Source of the DNA: Aedoeadaptatus coli
GTDB taxonomy: Bacteria > Bacillota > Clostridia > Tissierellales > Peptoniphilaceae
NCBI RefSeq assembly: GCF_900343085.1
Contig: NZ_OPYI01000002.1
Coordinates: 1-64,000 of the forward strand
Direction of reading: 5' to 3'
DNA length: 64,000 nt
The position numbers were made by a program, and so were the translations under genes. The notes under the pieces were generated by a model. It was not told the DNA's origin, ran no database searches, and worked only from the letters and a program-made list of their open reading frames with translations. Shown here piece after piece: positions 23,975 through 35,265 of the stretch; within the stretch, counting starts at the first letter, position 1, and every line of letters begins with the position of its first letter.

Positions 23975-26383
23975 CTACTTGACAACAACATTCAAAATTT
24001 TGCCCGGAACGTAAATTTCCTTTACGACGGTTTTGCCTTCCGTTTGTTTGGCGAAGTTTTCGTCATTGTGCATGGCTTCAAAGGCTTCTTCTTTCGTCGC
24101 CTCTCTCGGTAAGGTGATTTTATAGCGCACTTTGCCGTTGAATTGAACGGGCACTTCGATAACATCTTCGATGGTTTTTTCTTCGTCGAAGGTGGGCCAG
24201 CTTTGTTCGCACAGGTAGCCGCCCAGTTTGCACATATCCCAAAGCTCTTCCGTAATGTGGGGTGCCACGGGATTTAAGAGAATGAGGAAGGTCTTAAATT
24301 CAGCCGCGTTCAAGCCGACTTTTTGGAAGAGATTCACGGCGCTCATCAATTGGGCGATGGCCGTGTTGGCTTTTAAGTGTTCGTAGTCGTAGCTGACTTT
24401 TTTAATGGTTTGATGCATGAAGATTTCCGTCTCTTTTCTGTATGCATCCCCCGGTTGAACATTTTCCGCCAGATTCCATACTCTTTCCAGGAAGCGGCGG
24501 CAGCCTTTGACGCCGTTGTCGGACCAGGGCACGGATTTTTCAAAGTCGCCGATAAACATTTCGTAAGTTCTCAAGGTGTCGGCACCGTAGAGGTTGACGA
24601 TGTCGTCGGGATTGATGACATTGCCGCGGCTCTTACTCATTTTGCCGCCGTCTTCGCCTAAGATCATGCCGTGACTCGTCCGCTTTTGATAGGGCTCTTC
24701 CGTATTGACGACGCCGATGTCGTAGAGGAACTTATGCCAGAAGCGGGAGTAAAGCAGGTGAAGGGTGGTGTGTTCCATGCCGCCGTTGTACCAATCCACG
24801 GGCATAAAGTATTCGAGAGCGTCTTTTCCGGCCAAAGCCTCGTCGTTGTTGGGATCGGTGTAGCGCAGGTAGTACCAGCTGCTGCCGGCCCAGTTGGGCA
24901 TGGTATCCGTTTCGCGCATGGCGGGCTTGCCGCATTTCGGGCAAGTAGTGTGGACCCACTCTTCGACAGCCGCCAAGGGCGATTGGCCGTTATCCGTGGG
25001 CTCGTAATTTTCCACTTCGGGCAGTTCCAAAGGCAGCTCATCTTCGGGGATCGGTACCCATCCGCAGTCGTCGCAGTGAACGAGGGGGATCGGCTCGCCC
25101 CAGTAGCGTTGTCTCGAGAAGACCCAGTCACGCAATTTATAATTGGTTTGGCGATTGCCCAGGCCTTTTTCCGTAATCCATTCGATCATTTTGTGAATGG
25201 CATCTTCCACTTCCATGCCGTCCAGGAAGCCGGAATTGATCATGTGGCCCGCATGAATGTCCACATAGGCCGCTTCGTCCACATTTCCGCCGTCGATCAC
25301 GGGAACGATGGGCAGATCGAATTTCTTTGCAAATTCCCAGTCGCGCTCGTCGTGGGCGGGCACGGACATAATGGCGCCGGTGCCGTAGGTCATTAAGACG
25401 TAGTCGGAAATCCAAATGGGAATCTCCTTGCCGTTGGCCGGGTTAATGCCCCAAAGACCTTCCAGCGGCACGCCGGTTTTTTCTTTGGAAAGCTCCGTCC
25501 GCTCGAAATCCGATTTCTTTTCCACTTCCGCAATGTAGGCGTCCACGTCGTCGATGTTTTTAATCATATCGCGGTGGTCTTTTACAATGGGGTGTTCCGG
25601 CGCAACGACCATGTAGGTGGCGCCGAACAAGGTATCGGGGCGGGTGGTAAATACGTTCAGTACCGTGTCCGTATCCTTCACTTCAAAATGAATTTCCGCG
25701 CCGACGCTCTTGCCGATCCAGTTCCGTTGTTGAATCTTTACGGGTTCGATAAAGTCGACGTGATTCAATCCTTCCAGAAGGCGATCGGCATAGGCGGTGA
25801 TCTTCAACATCCATTGGCTGATGCGTCTGTGTTTTACTTCCGCGCCGCAGCGTTCGCATTTTCCGCCGATGACTTCTTCGTTGGCCAAGCCTATTTTACA
25901 GGAGGGGCACCAGTTGACGGGCATCTCTTCCTTGTAAGCCAAGCCTTGTTTAAACAGTTGCAGAAAGATCCATTGGGTCCAGCGGTAATATTTCGGATCG
26001 GTGGTGTTGATTTCTCGCGACCAGTCGAAGCTGAAGCCCAGGCTCTTTAATTGCTTTTTAAAATTGGCGATGTTTTTTTCCGTAATGATACGGGGATGAA
26101 TTTTGTTTTTAATGGCGTAGTTTTCCGTAGGCAGGCCGAAGGCGTCCCAACCCATGGTGAAAATGACGTTTTCGCCTTCGTAGCGGCGCTTTCTGGCTAC
26201 AATGTCCAGAGCCGTGTAGGGGCGCGGGTGGCCGACGTGAAGCCCTTGTCCCGAGGGATAGGGAAACTCGACTAAGGGATAAAACTTTTTCTTTCCGGGT
26301 TCGATGACGGCCTTATAGGTTTCGTGTTCGTCCCAAAAATCTTGCCATTTCTTCTCGATGACTTTCGGATCATAATTTTTCAT
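23975..26383 (-). CDS. leuS: Leucyl-tRNA synthetase
   Basis: Class I enzyme charging tRNA-Leu; 802 residues from the ATG at 26383, whose product starts [14 protein letters not shown] as in the family. The HIGH motif appears as HVGHPR, KMSKS is intact in [11 protein letters not shown], and the editing domain lies about residues 220-420. The frame extends to 26410 inside the asnS end but without homology. The ribosome binding site is weak. No terminator is seen between leuS and the IscR-like gene promoter. Confidence 0.97.
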   Translation of the reverse strand: MKNYDPKVIEKKWQDFWDEHETYKAVIEPGKKKFYPLVEFPYPSGQGLHVGHPRPYTALDIVARKRRYEGENVIFTMGWDAFGLPTENYAIKNKIHPRIITEKNIANFKKQLKSLGFSFDWSREINTTDPKYYRWTQWIFLQLFKQGLAYKEEMPVNWCPSCKIGLANEEVIGGKCERCGAEVKHRRISQWMLKITAYADRLLEGLNHVDFIEPVKIQQRNWIGKSVGAEIHFEVKDTDTVLNVFTTRPDTLFGATYMVVAPEHPIVKDHRDMIKNIDDVDAYIAEVEKKSDFERTELSKEKTGVPLEGLWGINPANGKEIPIWISDYVLMTYGTGAIMSVPAHDERDWEFAKKFDLPIVPVIDGGNVDEAAYVDIHAGHMINSGFLDGMEVEDAIHKMIEWITEKGLGNRQTNYKLRDWVFSRQRYWGEPIPLVHCDDCGWVPIPEDELPLELPEVENYEPTDNGQSPLAAVEEWVHTTCPKCGKPAMRETDTMPNWAGSSWYYLRYTDPNNDEALAGKDALEYFMPVDWYNGGMEHTTLHLLYSRFWHKFLYDIGVVNTEEPYQKRTSHGMILGEDGGKMSKSRGNVINPDDIVNLYGADTLRTYEMFIGDFEKSVPWSDNGVKGCRRFLERVWNLAENVQPGDAYRKETEIFMHQTIKKVSYDYEHLKANTAIAQLMSAVNLFQKVGLNAAEFKTFLILLNPVAPHITEELWDMCKLGGYLCEQSWPTFDEEKTIEDVIEVPVQFNGKVRYKITLPREATKEEAFEAMHNDENFAKQTEGKTVVKEIYVPGKILNVVVK

Positions 26384-26396
26384 CGTAAACGCCTTT

Positions 26397-27779
26397 CTAA
26401 AACTCTGCATTGCCGACGGTCCGCGGGAAGGGAATCACGTCGCGGATGTTTTTCATGCCGGTAATGTACATAACGGCTCGCTCAAATCCCAATCCGTAGC
26501 CGGAGTGAACCACACTGCCGTAGCGGCGAAGGTCCATGTACCAGCTGTAGCTTTCTTCGTCTAAACCGAAATCCTTTAATTTCTCGACGAGCACGTCCAT
26601 CCTCTCTTCCCGTTGGCTTCCGCCGATAATTTCTCCGATGCCGGGCACCAGGAGATCCATGGCGGCGACGGTCTTCTTGTCTTCGTTTTCGCGCATGTAG
26701 AAGGCCTTGATTTCCTTGGGATAGTCCACAATAAAGACGGGCTTTTTGTAAACTTCTTCCGTAATGTAGCGTTCGTGTTCCGTTTGAAGGTCGATGCCCC
26801 AGCTCACCGGGTACTTAAATTCGTGGCCGCTCTTTTGTAAGATGTCGATGGCTTCCGTGTAGGTGATCCGCACGAATTCCGAGTTCACGACGTTTTGCAG
26901 GCGGTCGATGAGGCCCTTGTCGATAAAGGAATTGAAAAATTCCATTTCTTGGGGCGCGTGTTCGAAGACGTAGCGAATAATGTATTTGAGCATGTCTTCC
27001 GCCACATTCATATTGTCTTCCAAATCGGCGAAGGCCATTTCCGGCTCGATCATCCAAAATTCCGCCGCGTGACGTTGGGTGTTGGAGTTTTCGGCGCGGA
27101 AGGTGGGCCCGAAGGTATAGATGTTTCTGAAAGCCGTGGCGAAGGCTTCCCCCTGTAATTGGCCGCTCACGGTAAGGTTCGTATGCTTGCCGAAAAAGTC
27201 TTGGCTGAAGTCCACCTTGCCGTCGTCATCCTTCGGCGGATTGTTCAGGTCCAAGGTGGTAACTTGGAACATTTCCCCCGCCCCTTCGGCGTCGCTTGCC
27301 GTAATGATCGGTGTGTGGACGTAGACGAAGCGGCGTTTTTGGAAAAACTCGTGGACGGCAAAGGCGATTAAGCTCCGCACGCGGAACACGGCTTGGAAGG
27401 TGTTGGTGCGGGGGCGCAGGTGGGCCTTGGTCCTGAGGTATTCAAAGGTGTGGCGCTTCTTTTGCAGAGGATAGTCGCTTTCGGCCAAGTGCTCCGGCGT
27501 GATTTTTTTCGCGTGAATTTCGATGGGTTGTTTCGCCCCCGGGCTTTCCACCAATTCACCTTCCACGCGAATGGAGCTGTAAATGGGATATTTCGCGATT
27601 TCCTTAAAGTTTTCGATATCCGATTCGTAAACCACTTGAATGCCGTCGAAGCCGCTGCCGTCGGACAGTTGGATAAAGCCGAAATTCTTCGAATCCCTGG
27701 AGGTTTTTACCCAACCTTCCAACACCAAATCCCGGCCTAAGTAGTCTTTATAGTTCTCTAATACTTCACGAATTTCCAC
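26397..27779 (-). CDS. asnS: Asparaginyl-tRNA synthetase
   Basis: 460 residues starting with GTG (GGAGG upstream). The N-terminal OB-fold anticodon domain (about 15-105) is followed by the class II core with [23 protein letters not shown] (motif 2 region) and [16 protein letters not shown] (motif 3). The motif 2 sequence is AsnRS rather than AspRS type. The start overlaps the rarA end by 14 bases. Confidence 0.96.
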   Translation of the reverse strand: MEIREVLENYKDYLGRDLVLEGWVKTSRDSKNFGFIQLSDGSGFDGIQVVYESDIENFKEIAKYPIYSSIRVEGELVESPGAKQPIEIHAKKITPEHLAESDYPLQKKRHTFEYLRTKAHLRPRTNTFQAVFRVRSLIAFAVHEFFQKRRFVYVHTPIITASDAEGAGEMFQVTTLDLNNPPKDDDGKVDFSQDFFGKHTNLTVSGQLQGEAFATAFRNIYTFGPTFRAENSNTQRHAAEFWMIEPEMAFADLEDNMNVAEDMLKYIIRYVFEHAPQEMEFFNSFIDKGLIDRLQNVVNSEFVRITYTEAIDILQKSGHEFKYPVSWGIDLQTEHERYITEEVYKKPVFIVDYPKEIKAFYMRENEDKKTVAAMDLLVPGIGEIIGGSQREERMDVLVEKLKDFGLDEESYSWYMDLRRYGSVVHSGYGLGFERAVMYITGMKNIRDVIPFPRTVGNAEF

Positions 27780-29091
27780 TGGTATCCTCCTGTTTGATCT
27801 CTCTTAAATACGCGGCGAGCTTCTTTTCGTAGCCCCTGTCCGTCGGTCGATAATAAGTTTTTTCGTTCATATCCAAGGGCAGGTACCGCTGGGGCACATA
27901 ACCCGATGGGTAGTCGTGGGGGTAGCGATAGCCCTCGTGCCCGTCCATTGGCTGATGCTGATCCCGTAAATAGGGCGGGATCACGGAGCCCACGCCTTTT
28001 TTTACATCGCTCATGGCTTCCCCGATGGCGATGTAGCTCCGATTGCTCTTCGGCGCCGAGGCCAAATAGGCAGCCGTCTGGGCCAAGGGGATTCGCCCCT
28101 CGGGCATGCCGATGATTCGAAGGGCCTCGAAACAGGCCACAGCCAAGTTCAGTGCGTGGGGATCCGCGTTGGAAATGTCTTCCGATGCGGAAATAATCAT
28201 GCGCCGGGCGATGTACTCCGGCTCTTCGCCTCGATCCAACATCTTCGCCATGTAGTAAATGGCCGCGTCGGGATCCGAGCCGCGAATGGATTTTATAAAG
28301 GCGGAAATCGTATCGTAGTGATTGTTTCCGTCCCGGTCGTAGGCCTGATTGCTCGTCATGGACGCATCGGCCAAATCCTGCGTCGTAATGGTGATGCGTC
28401 CGTCATCATCCTGAGGCGTGCTTAAAACCACGATCTCCAAAAGATTCAGGGCGTATCTTCCGTCGCCGTGGCTCAAGTCGATGAGCCGCTCCATGGCGCC
28501 GGCCTCAAAGATCACGTCGTCTTTGCCGTAGCCCTTCTCCTCGTCATTGAGGGCACGCATCAAAAGCGCCTTGATCGCATCGTCGTCCAAGGGATAAAGC
28601 TGCACTACCTGCAGTCTGGAAAGCAGGGCGCCGTTCACGTAAAAATAGGGATTTTCCGTGGTGGCCCCCATTAAAATGATCTTGCCCTTTTCCACATAGG
28701 GAAGCAATACGTCTTGTTGGGATTTATTAAAGCGGTGGATTTCATCTAAAAATAAAATCGTCTCGCGACCCTGTGCGCCCAGGCGATCTTCCGCCTCTTC
28801 CAGCACCTTCCTGAGCTCTTTCACATTGCTCGTGACGGCACTTAAGGGCACGAAGGCCCGATGGGAATCCTTCGCTATAATCTCTGCCAAGGTGGTCTTT
28901 CCGATGCCCGGCGGTCCGTAAAAGAGAAGGGAGGGCATAAAGCCCGATGCCATGAGCCGGTGAATGTATTTCCCCGGGCCGATGACGTGTTTTTGGCCCA
29001 CGTAATCCTCAAGTGTTTCGGGGCGCATGCGCTGGGCGAGGGGCGCGCTTTTTTCCAAATGATTTTCCGCTTGAAATGAAAACAGATCCAT
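27766..29091 (-). CDS. rarA: Replication-associated recombination protein A
   Basis: An AAA+ clamp-loader-like ATPase acting at stalled forks. 441 residues from ATG 29091 (product [27 protein letters not shown], family-like); a TTG at 29100 overlapping the nrdR stop is the alternative. Walker [12 protein letters not shown], Walker [10 protein letters not shown] and the sensor segment GATTENPYF are intact, and the MgsA tetramerisation domain occupies the last 170 residues. Confidence 0.95.
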   Translation of the reverse strand: MDLFSFQAENHLEKSAPLAQRMRPETLEDYVGQKHVIGPGKYIHRLMASGFMPSLLFYGPPGIGKTTLAEIIAKDSHRAFVPLSAVTSNVKELRKVLEEAEDRLGAQGRETILFLDEIHRFNKSQQDVLLPYVEKGKIILMGATTENPYFYVNGALLSRLQVVQLYPLDDDAIKALLMRALNDEEKGYGKDDVIFEAGAMERLIDLSHGDGRYALNLLEIVVLSTPQDDDGRITITTQDLADASMTSNQAYDRDGNNHYDTISAFIKSIRGSDPDAAIYYMAKMLDRGEEPEYIARRMIISASEDISNADPHALNLAVACFEALRIIGMPEGRIPLAQTAAYLASAPKSNRSYIAIGEAMSDVKKGVGSVIPPYLRDQHQPMDGHEGYRYPHDYPSGYVPQRYLPLDMNEKTYYRPTDRGYEKKLAAYLREIKQEDTSGNS

Positions 29092-29096
29092 AACAA

Positions 29097-29558
29097 TCAA
29101 TCCGTTTTCTTTTTGCGCAGCTCTTCCAGCTCCGCCATAAAGCTGTCGATGTCTTGGAAGCGGCGATACACGGAGGCGAAGCGGACGTAAGCCACCTCGT
29201 CGAGATCCTTCAGGCGATCCAAAATCATTTCGCCGATTTCCTCCGAAGAGATCTGCTTCACCATTTTCGCTTCCAGGGCCATTTCAATATCGTCCACGGC
29301 CTTTTCCATGGCCTCCAGGGACACGGGGCGCTTTTCGCAGGATTTAATCAATCCTTTTAGTATTTTATTTCGGTCGAAGACTTCGATGCCCCCGCTTTTT
29401 TTCTTCACGGTCATGGGCACCACTTCCACCTGTTCGTAGGTCGTGAATCGCCTGCCGCAGGCCATGCATTGGCGCCTGCGCCGAATGGATGCGCCTTCTT
29501 CCGTGGGGCGAGAGTCGACGACTTTCGATTCTTGATGTTGACAATAGGGACAGCGCAT
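29097..29558 (-). CDS. nrdR: Transcriptional repressor NrdR
   Basis: 153 residues: N-terminal zinc ribbon with CPYC and CMAC knuckles and [18 protein letters not shown], then the ATP-cone domain (about 49-139) that senses ATP/dATP. It represses ribonucleotide reductase genes at NrdR boxes. No nrd genes lie in the window. AGGAGGTG precedes the ATG. It follows the ftsZ terminator closely and heads nrdR-rarA-asnS-leuS. Confidence 0.96.
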   Translation of the reverse strand: MRCPYCQHQESKVVDSRPTEEGASIRRRRQCMACGRRFTTYEQVEVVPMTVKKKSGGIEVFDRNKILKGLIKSCEKRPVSLEAMEKAVDDIEMALEAKMVKQISSEEIGEMILDRLKDLDEVAYVRFASVYRRFQDIDSFMAELEELRKKKTD

Positions 29559-29576
29559 GATTCACCTCCTAAACGA

Positions 29577-29603
29577 GAAAAGACGTATCCTGAAGGATAC
29601 GTC
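29577..29603 (-). terminator. Terminator of the division cluster after ftsZ
   Basis: GACGTATCC (29603-29595) and GGATACGTC (29590-29582) form a perfect 9-bp stem with a TTCA loop, followed by TTTTCT on the minus strand. Confidence 0.85.
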
Positions 29604-29612
29604 AAAAATCTC

Positions 29613-30704
29613 TTATCTCATTCTGCGAAGAAAATCCGGGATATTTAACTCATCATCCTTATTTTTCTTGGCGGATCCTGTTTTTTCTTCTTTTTTATCG
29701 TCGCCTGATCCGACAAAGCTCTTGCCTGTTTTTTTCGGTTGATCGTCTCGGTCGTCGCCGAATTCCGTGGCGATAACCGTAATCTTTACTTGGTCCTTTA
29801 AGGATTCATCGATGCCGGCGCCGAAGATAATGTTGGCTTCTTCGTCGACGGTGGAGCGAATCAAGTCGGCGGCTTCGTTCATTTCAAACATACCCAGGTC
29901 GTTGCCTGCCGTAATATTTAAGAGAACGGATTTTGCGCCTTCGATGGACGTTTCCAAGAGCGGGCTTTCCACAGCGTTTCTTGCCGCTTCCGTGGCGCGA
30001 TCGTCGCCGGAGGCGTAGCCGATGCCCATGTGTGCGATGCCCTTGTCGTGCATAACGGTCTTCACGTCGGCGAAGTCTAAGTTAATGACATTGGGAACGC
30101 TGATTAATTCGGAAATCCCTTGGATCCCTTGTTTCAAAATTTCGTCCGCCATTTGGAAAGCTTGGGAGAAGGTGGTCTTCTTATCGGAAATGCTGAAGAG
30201 GCGGTCGTTGGGAATAATAACCAAAGTGTCGACCTTGTCTTTTAAGGCATCGATCCCTTTTTCCGCTTGTTTCATGCGGCGAGCGCCTTCAAAGGAGAAG
30301 GGACGGGTGACCACGCCGACGGTTAATGCGCCGAGGTCTCTGGCTACATCGGCGATAATCGGCGCTGCACCGGTACCGGTGCCGCCGCCCATGCCTGCCG
30401 TAATAAAGACCATGTCCGCGCCTTGCAGGGCTTCTCTGATTTCATCGAGGCTTTCTTCGGCGGATTGTTCGCCGATTTCGGGATTGGCTCCGGCGCCTAA
30501 TCCCTTGGTTACCTTTTCGCCGATTTGAATTTTCGTTTCGGCCAGGGAATTTTTAAGGGCTTGGCGATCCGTGTTGACGGCAATAAATTCGACGCCCTTA
30601 ACCCCTGCATTGATCATGCGGTTGACGGCATTGTTTCCGCCGCCGCCGATGCCGGCTACTTTTATTTTTGCAAATTCTTCGTGATCCATATCAAAATCCA
30701 ACAT
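29613..30704 (-). CDS. ftsZ: Cell division protein FtsZ
   Basis: The tubulin-like GTPase that forms the division ring. 363 residues from ATG 30704 (AGGAGG upstream); the longer frame to 30728 is not supported. The GTP motif GGGTGTG, the T7-loop region and the C-terminal binding peptide [13 protein letters not shown] (for partners such as SepF or FtsA) are all present. It is last in the wall/division cluster and has an additional own promoter. No ftsA precedes it. Confidence 0.98.
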   Translation of the reverse strand: MLDFDMDHEEFAKIKVAGIGGGGNNAVNRMINAGVKGVEFIAVNTDRQALKNSLAETKIQIGEKVTKGLGAGANPEIGEQSAEESLDEIREALQGADMVFITAGMGGGTGTGAAPIIADVARDLGALTVGVVTRPFSFEGARRMKQAEKGIDALKDKVDTLVIIPNDRLFSISDKKTTFSQAFQMADEILKQGIQGISELISVPNVINLDFADVKTVMHDKGIAHMGIGYASGDDRATEAARNAVESPLLETSIEGAKSVLLNITAGNDLGMFEMNEAADLIRSTVDEEANIIFGAGIDESLKDQVKITVIATEFGDDRDDQPKKTGKSFVGSGDDKKEEKTGSAKKNKDDELNIPDFLRRMR

Positions 30705-30758
30705 ATTACTCCTCCTAGTCGCGCACAATGGGCCTTTTAGATCATATCAATTGATTCT

Positions 30759-30787
30759 ATTTTATAGACAAATAGCGAACAAGTCAA
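30759..30787 (-). promoter_or_regulatory. Internal promoter for ftsZ
   Basis: On the minus strand TTGACT (30787-30782) and TAAAAT (30764-30759) are 17 bases apart in the gap after divIB. This would let ftsZ be made independently of mraZ-driven transcription. Confidence 0.7.
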
Positions 30788-30811
30788 GATACCTTGACAG
30801 CTCCATCGACC

Positions 30812-31750
30812 TTAATCAGCGGTATTTGAGGCCTCTTGCGTCTCCGTCTTCTTCTCCTTCGTCTCGGAACTGTCCTCTGCGGTTTTTTTCATTTTTCCGG
30901 TCTCGTTTGTCTTCTCTTTCTTCTTTTCATTGTCCTTTGAAACTTCCACACCGTTTTCATTTTCATCGGGCGCTTCGTCGTCTAAAGACGAGGGCTTCAC
31001 GGCCACCGGGTGATCCCCTTGATCCAAGTAGATCTCCCGATAGGCTTCGTTTTTCGCCTTCATTTCCTTGCGGATCTCTTCCAGTTGCTTCGTCTTGTAC
31101 TCTCCATCGTCGAAACTGGAAATATGCACCAGTGTTCCGTCGGAAAAGGCCACGCGCATGCCCCGATCCAAGATGGACACGGTGTGGATGTCTTTTTTTA
31201 TTTCCGAGGCGAACAAGGCCTTGATCATATGAATCTTTTTGCCGTTGCCCGTGCTCTTAAAGGCCACCTGACCCGGACGCACGCCGTCGGTCACCACGCC
31301 GGTGATCTTGGGCAGATTGGGATCGTAGGAGCGGGTGATCTCCAAAGCGCGAAAATCCTCGTTGACGAGGATGTAGCCCTCGCCGCTGTACAGTTGAGCG
31401 AAGGGAATTTCTTCGTCGATGGCGATGGAGAGGGTGTGGGGAAAACTGAGGCCGATTCGCGCTTCTTTTACATAGGGCATTTGCTCCAGGCGATTTTTCA
31501 GCTGCGATTTGTTCATGCGAAAATAGCTTTTTCCCATGGACTCCCGGGCGATTTTCACCACGGCATTTTTGCTCACGGCCTTGGTTCCCGAGACCTCCAC
31601 ATCCTTCATGGCCGTGAGATTGGAAAAGGCGAAGAGGCCGCCTCCCAAGACTATGGCCACAATCAAAAGGAATGCGATGCGCCGGTTTCGGTATTTTCTC
31701 TGAAGCTTCTTTTTGCGACGCGGCCGCTTTTTCGTATTTGCGGGCTTCAT
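30812..31750 (-). CDS. divIB: Division protein DivIB/FtsQ with charged C-terminal tail
   Basis: A 312-residue membrane protein: basic cytoplasmic start (KKRPRRKKKLQRKYRNRR), one helix (about 26-46), a POTRA domain (about 50-120, MKDVEVSGTKAVSK) and the FtsQ/DivIB beta domain to about 245. The last 65 residues are almost all Glu, Lys, Asn, Ser and Thr and are probably disordered, longer than in most relatives. It connects the FtsL/DivIC pair with the septal synthase. ATGA overlap with murG. Confidence 0.88.
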   Translation of the reverse strand: MKPANTKKRPRRKKKLQRKYRNRRIAFLLIVAIVLGGGLFAFSNLTAMKDVEVSGTKAVSKNAVVKIARESMGKSYFRMNKSQLKNRLEQMPYVKEARIGLSFPHTLSIAIDEEIPFAQLYSGEGYILVNEDFRALEITRSYDPNLPKITGVVTDGVRPGQVAFKSTGNGKKIHMIKALFASEIKKDIHTVSILDRGMRVAFSDGTLVHISSFDDGEYKTKQLEEIRKEMKAKNEAYREIYLDQGDHPVAVKPSSLDDEAPDENENGVEVSKDNEKKKEKTNETGKMKKTAEDSSETKEKKTETQEASNTAD

Positions 31751-32844
31751 GGCGTCACGAGTCCTAAAATCGCCTCGGCAATGGTGTCGGTGCCCTTGGT
31801 GTTTACCATGTGATAGGCCTTTGCGCCCATTTCCCGCCGCTTATCTTCGTCGTCCAAAAGGGCTTCGATGGCCGAAAGAAGCACGTGGCCCGTCAACTCA
31901 TCTTCCTCGATGACTTCGGCGGCGTCCTGTTCTTTGTAGCTCATGGCGTTATGGAACTGATGATTGCCCGCCGTGTAGGCTTTGGGAATTAAAATCGAGG
32001 GCAGATGCATGGCGCTGATCTCCGCCAAGGTCATGGCGGACGAGGACGCGACCACCAAATCGGCTACGGACAGATACTCGGGAATTTGGTGGGAATAATC
32101 CAAGATGGTATAGGAATCCGTATCCACCGCGGGCATGCGGCGGGTAAAGTCGTCGTAATGTTCTTTTCCCGTAATGTGCACCAGGTGGAAGTTCAGATGC
32201 TCGTGGTTTTTCATGATTTCGAGGACGGCTTCGTTGGTGGATTCCTGTCCTCCGCTGCCGCCGAAGGAGAGCACCAGGGGCTTATCTAAATTGTAGCCCA
32301 CGGCTTCTCTTCCCGTCTCCTCGTCGATTTTTTCGAAGGAGGCGCGAATGGGATTGCCCGTAAAGATCTTTTTCGTATGTTCCGGAAAGTATTTTTCCGC
32401 TTCTTTAAAGCTGTATGCGATTAAATCCACGCGCTTGCCGAGAAGGCGATTGGTTTTTCCCGGGTAGGCGTTTTGTTCCTGAATCGCCGTCTTAATGCCC
32501 ATGTTCTGCGCCTTCAACACAATGGGCGCGCAGACGTAGCCTCCCGTGCCCACCACCACGTCGGGGCGGAAGTCTCTTAAAATCTTTCCCGCATCCCGAA
32601 GGCCGTGGAGCAATTCCACCATGGTCAAAATGGATTCTTTGTTGATTTTCTTTCTGGGCAGGCCCTGAATGTGCACCGGCGCGAAGGGAATGTCGTATTT
32701 AGCCGCCAACTCTTCTTCCATGCTGTCTTTTTTCCCCACGTAGAGAAATTCGATGCTCTCGTCTTTCTTTTCCATGGCTTCTTTTATGGCGAGGGCCGGA
32801 TAAATGTGACCGCCGGTTCCGCCGCCGGACAAGATAACTTTCAC
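31747..32844 (-). CDS. murG: UDP-GlcNAc transferase MurG
   Basis: Adds GlcNAc to lipid I to make lipid II at the inner face of the membrane. 365 residues, starting with GTG in a GTGA overlap with ftsW and an AAGGAG site. The GGTGGHIYPALAI loop, the second G-loop with FGGSGGQEST and the UDP-GlcNAc-binding ASSSAMTLAEI region are intact. Confidence 0.96.
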   Translation of the reverse strand: MKVILSGGGTGGHIYPALAIKEAMEKKDESIEFLYVGKKDSMEEELAAKYDIPFAPVHIQGLPRKKINKESILTMVELLHGLRDAGKILRDFRPDVVVGTGGYVCAPIVLKAQNMGIKTAIQEQNAYPGKTNRLLGKRVDLIAYSFKEAEKYFPEHTKKIFTGNPIRASFEKIDEETGREAVGYNLDKPLVLSFGGSGGQESTNEAVLEIMKNHEHLNFHLVHITGKEHYDDFTRRMPAVDTDSYTILDYSHQIPEYLSVADLVVASSSAMTLAEISAMHLPSILIPKAYTAGNHQFHNAMSYKEQDAAEVIEEDELTGHVLLSAIEALLDDEDKRREMGAKAYHMVNTKGTDTIAEAILGLVTP

Positions 32845-33938
32845 TTTGATTCTCCTTTTCTCGATAATCTAAGAAGGATGCCGCTCATGCCCATGACGAA
32901 TATAAGGGCCGTGCCCCCGAATGAAACAAAGGGCAGGGTAATCCCCGTGACGGGCAAAATCCCCACGGCGACGCCCATGTTGAAAAAGGCCTGAAAGCCG
33001 ATGGAGAGAAAAATCCCCGTGGCGATAAGTTTTTCGTAGAGGCTGTTTTGTTTTAAGGCCGTCAAAAATCCCCGCTGTATAAACAAGGCGAAGAGGGCGA
33101 TGACTACCGTGGTGCCGATAAATCCGAATTCCTCGCCGATGACGGCGAAGATAAAGTCGTTATACGCTTCCGGCAGGCGATCGAAAACTTCGTGGGATCG
33201 AAAATACCCGATGCCCGTCACCGATCCCGTGCCGATGGCGTAAAGGGAATGGGCAAGCTGCCAATCCGTATTGCCGATGTCGTCGAATGGATTGATAAAG
33301 GATGTGAGCCGCTTCATGCGGTAGTCCACGCGAAAGACGAAGACGTACATAAAAGCGATGCCCATGGTCAGTATGCTTACAAACTCGGCGAAGTTCATTC
33401 CGGAGATGAAGAACATCCCCAAAAGGCTGATGGCAATGACCATGGCCGATGAAAAGTCTTCGTTCATGACGATGCCTACGGAAAGCCCGATGACGATCAC
33501 GATGGGAAGAAAGCCGCCTTTCTTCTTTTTCCCCCGATGGATGACGCAAAGATTCGCCGTGTAAAAAATCGACGCGTATTTTAAAATGTCCGCCGGCATA
33601 AACTGAATCTTCGTCCCTGGGATAAGGAGCCAGCGGGTGGCGCCGTTGACATTCACGCCCAGGCGGGTGTAAAGGGCGGCACAAAGCACCATGCTGATGA
33701 TCCACATGGGAAAGGCCAGGCGCTGAAATACCTTGAGAGGAAGCACATAGCCGACTCCCGCCGCTACCAGGCCGATGAGAAGAAAAATTATGTGGCGCTC
33801 CAAGAAATGGGTGCCCTTACCGTATTCGGCGAGGCCGCTGGTAAAGGAGCTGGACGCCACCATAAAAACGCCGATGATCAAAAGCAGGACAATGGCGATT
33901 AGTAGGGGCGGATCGGCGTATTTTCGGATTCGTTCCAT
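32841..33938 (-). CDS. ftsW: Septal peptidoglycan polymerase FtsW (SEDS family)
   Basis: 365 residues with about ten membrane helices. SEDS hallmarks are LGVNVNGATRWLLIPG, the polymerase-related FMPADILKYAS, and the end segment FVSFGGTALIFVMGMSGILL. Together with the PASTA PBP of this cluster it should form the septal polymerase/transpeptidase pair. The ATG at 33938 is preferred over the adjacent TTG. FtsW rather than RodA follows from the murD-ftsW-murG order. Confidence 0.92.
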   Translation of the reverse strand: MERIRKYADPPLLIAIVLLLIIGVFMVASSSFTSGLAEYGKGTHFLERHIIFLLIGLVAAGVGYVLPLKVFQRLAFPMWIISMVLCAALYTRLGVNVNGATRWLLIPGTKIQFMPADILKYASIFYTANLCVIHRGKKKKGGFLPIVIVIGLSVGIVMNEDFSSAMVIAISLLGMFFISGMNFAEFVSILTMGIAFMYVFVFRVDYRMKRLTSFINPFDDIGNTDWQLAHSLYAIGTGSVTGIGYFRSHEVFDRLPEAYNDFIFAVIGEEFGFIGTTVVIALFALFIQRGFLTALKQNSLYEKLIATGIFLSIGFQAFFNMGVAVGILPVTGITLPFVSFGGTALIFVMGMSGILLRLSRKGESK

Positions 33939-33945
33939 CAATTAA

Positions 33946-35256
33946 TCAGCTCCATCTCTCCCTTACAATCTGTTTGAATTCGTCCCCTCGCACTTCGTAG
34001 TTGGGGAATTGATCCCAGGAGGCGCAGGCCGGGGAAAGCAACACGGCTTCTCCCGCCACGGCGCGATCCATGGCCGCTTCCGTGGCCTCTTTCATGGTTT
34101 CGAATTCCTTCACTTCTTTTACGCCGACTTCCAGGGCTTCTTCTTTGATAATCGCCTTCGTCGCGCCGTAGACATAGAGGCAGGCGATGGCAGGCGCGTG
34201 TTTTTCAAAGAGGGATTTAAAATCGCTTCCCTTGTCGAAGCCGCCGGCCAGCAAATGAATGGGCTTTGATAAGCTCGCCAGGGCCACGTCCGTAGAATCG
34301 GGATTGGTTCCCTTGGAGTCGTTGTAGTAATCGACGCCGTTAAAGCTGTCCACGAATTCCATGCGGTGGCTGACGCCCCGGTAATTCATCAGGGTGTTTT
34401 TGATGGAAGCCACGTCCACACCGAGGACGTAGGCGCAAAGGGCCGCCTCCAGGGCGTTTCTGACATTGTGATCCCCCACGAGGAGCATGTCGCTGCGATT
34501 CATGAGAAAGGCTTTCTCCCCTTCGTAAGACAGGTACAGGGCGTCTTGATCCTTGTAAGCGCCGTCTTGTTGAACGGGGGTGGTGCTTACCACCAGGGCA
34601 TGATCCGCTTCTTCGCCGATCATGGCCAAGTAGGGATCGTCGATGTTTAAGATAAGGACGTCCTCATCCCTTTGACTGGCAAAGACCTTTTCCTTGCTCT
34701 TTCTGTAAGCTTCCACGGATTTGTGATGATCCAAATGATCTTCCGTTACATTGGTTAAGATCGCCACTTTCGGCCGAAATTCCAAGGTGGTTTCCAGCTG
34801 AAAACTGGAACATTCGATGACTAAGTAATCGTCTTTTTTGGCCCGCTTCGCCAAAGGTAAGACGCCGACGCCGATGTTGCCGCCCACATAGGCCACTTTC
34901 CCGCCGTCGATTAAGAGGTGATATAAGAGATCCGTGGTAGTAGTTTTTCCGTTGGTGCCCGTAATGGCGATGAAGTTTTCGCATGCGCTCAGACGGTAGG
35001 CCACCTCGATATCGGAAATAATCGGCACGTCTTTTTCTGTCAGCTCCGGCAGAAGGCCGCTGTCCAGGGGAATGCCGGGACTTTTTACGACGAAATCCAC
35101 GTCTTCGCCATTGTAAAAGGGAAATTCTTCTTCGATTAAATCCACGCGACTCTTGTCGTCGTCGTAGACGTAAAGAATATTATCGTCCTTTAAGGCGTCG
35201 ATGGCGCTTAAACCCGTGGTGCCTAATCCGTAAATCAATATTTTCTTATTATTCAT
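33946..35256 (-). CDS. murD: UDP-MurNAc-L-alanine:D-glutamate ligase
   Basis: 436 residues. The N-terminal Rossmann domain begins KILIYGLGTTGLSA, the ATP site is ITGTNGKTTTTDLL, the central domain contains NVTEDHLDHHKSVEAY, and the C-terminal domain ends with LLSPACASWDQF, the D-Glu-binding signature. TAGGAG precedes the ATG. It makes the second stem-peptide bond; murC, murE and murF are not in this cluster. Confidence 0.97.
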   Translation of the reverse strand: MNNKKILIYGLGTTGLSAIDALKDDNILYVYDDDKSRVDLIEEEFPFYNGEDVDFVVKSPGIPLDSGLLPELTEKDVPIISDIEVAYRLSACENFIAITGTNGKTTTTDLLYHLLIDGGKVAYVGGNIGVGVLPLAKRAKKDDYLVIECSSFQLETTLEFRPKVAILTNVTEDHLDHHKSVEAYRKSKEKVFASQRDEDVLILNIDDPYLAMIGEEADHALVVSTTPVQQDGAYKDQDALYLSYEGEKAFLMNRSDMLLVGDHNVRNALEAALCAYVLGVDVASIKNTLMNYRGVSHRMEFVDSFNGVDYYNDSKGTNPDSTDVALASLSKPIHLLAGGFDKGSDFKSLFEKHAPAIACLYVYGATKAIIKEEALEVGVKEVKEFETMKEATEAAMDRAVAGEAVLLSPACASWDQFPNYEVRGDEFKQIVRERWS

Positions 35257-35265
35257 AACACGCTC

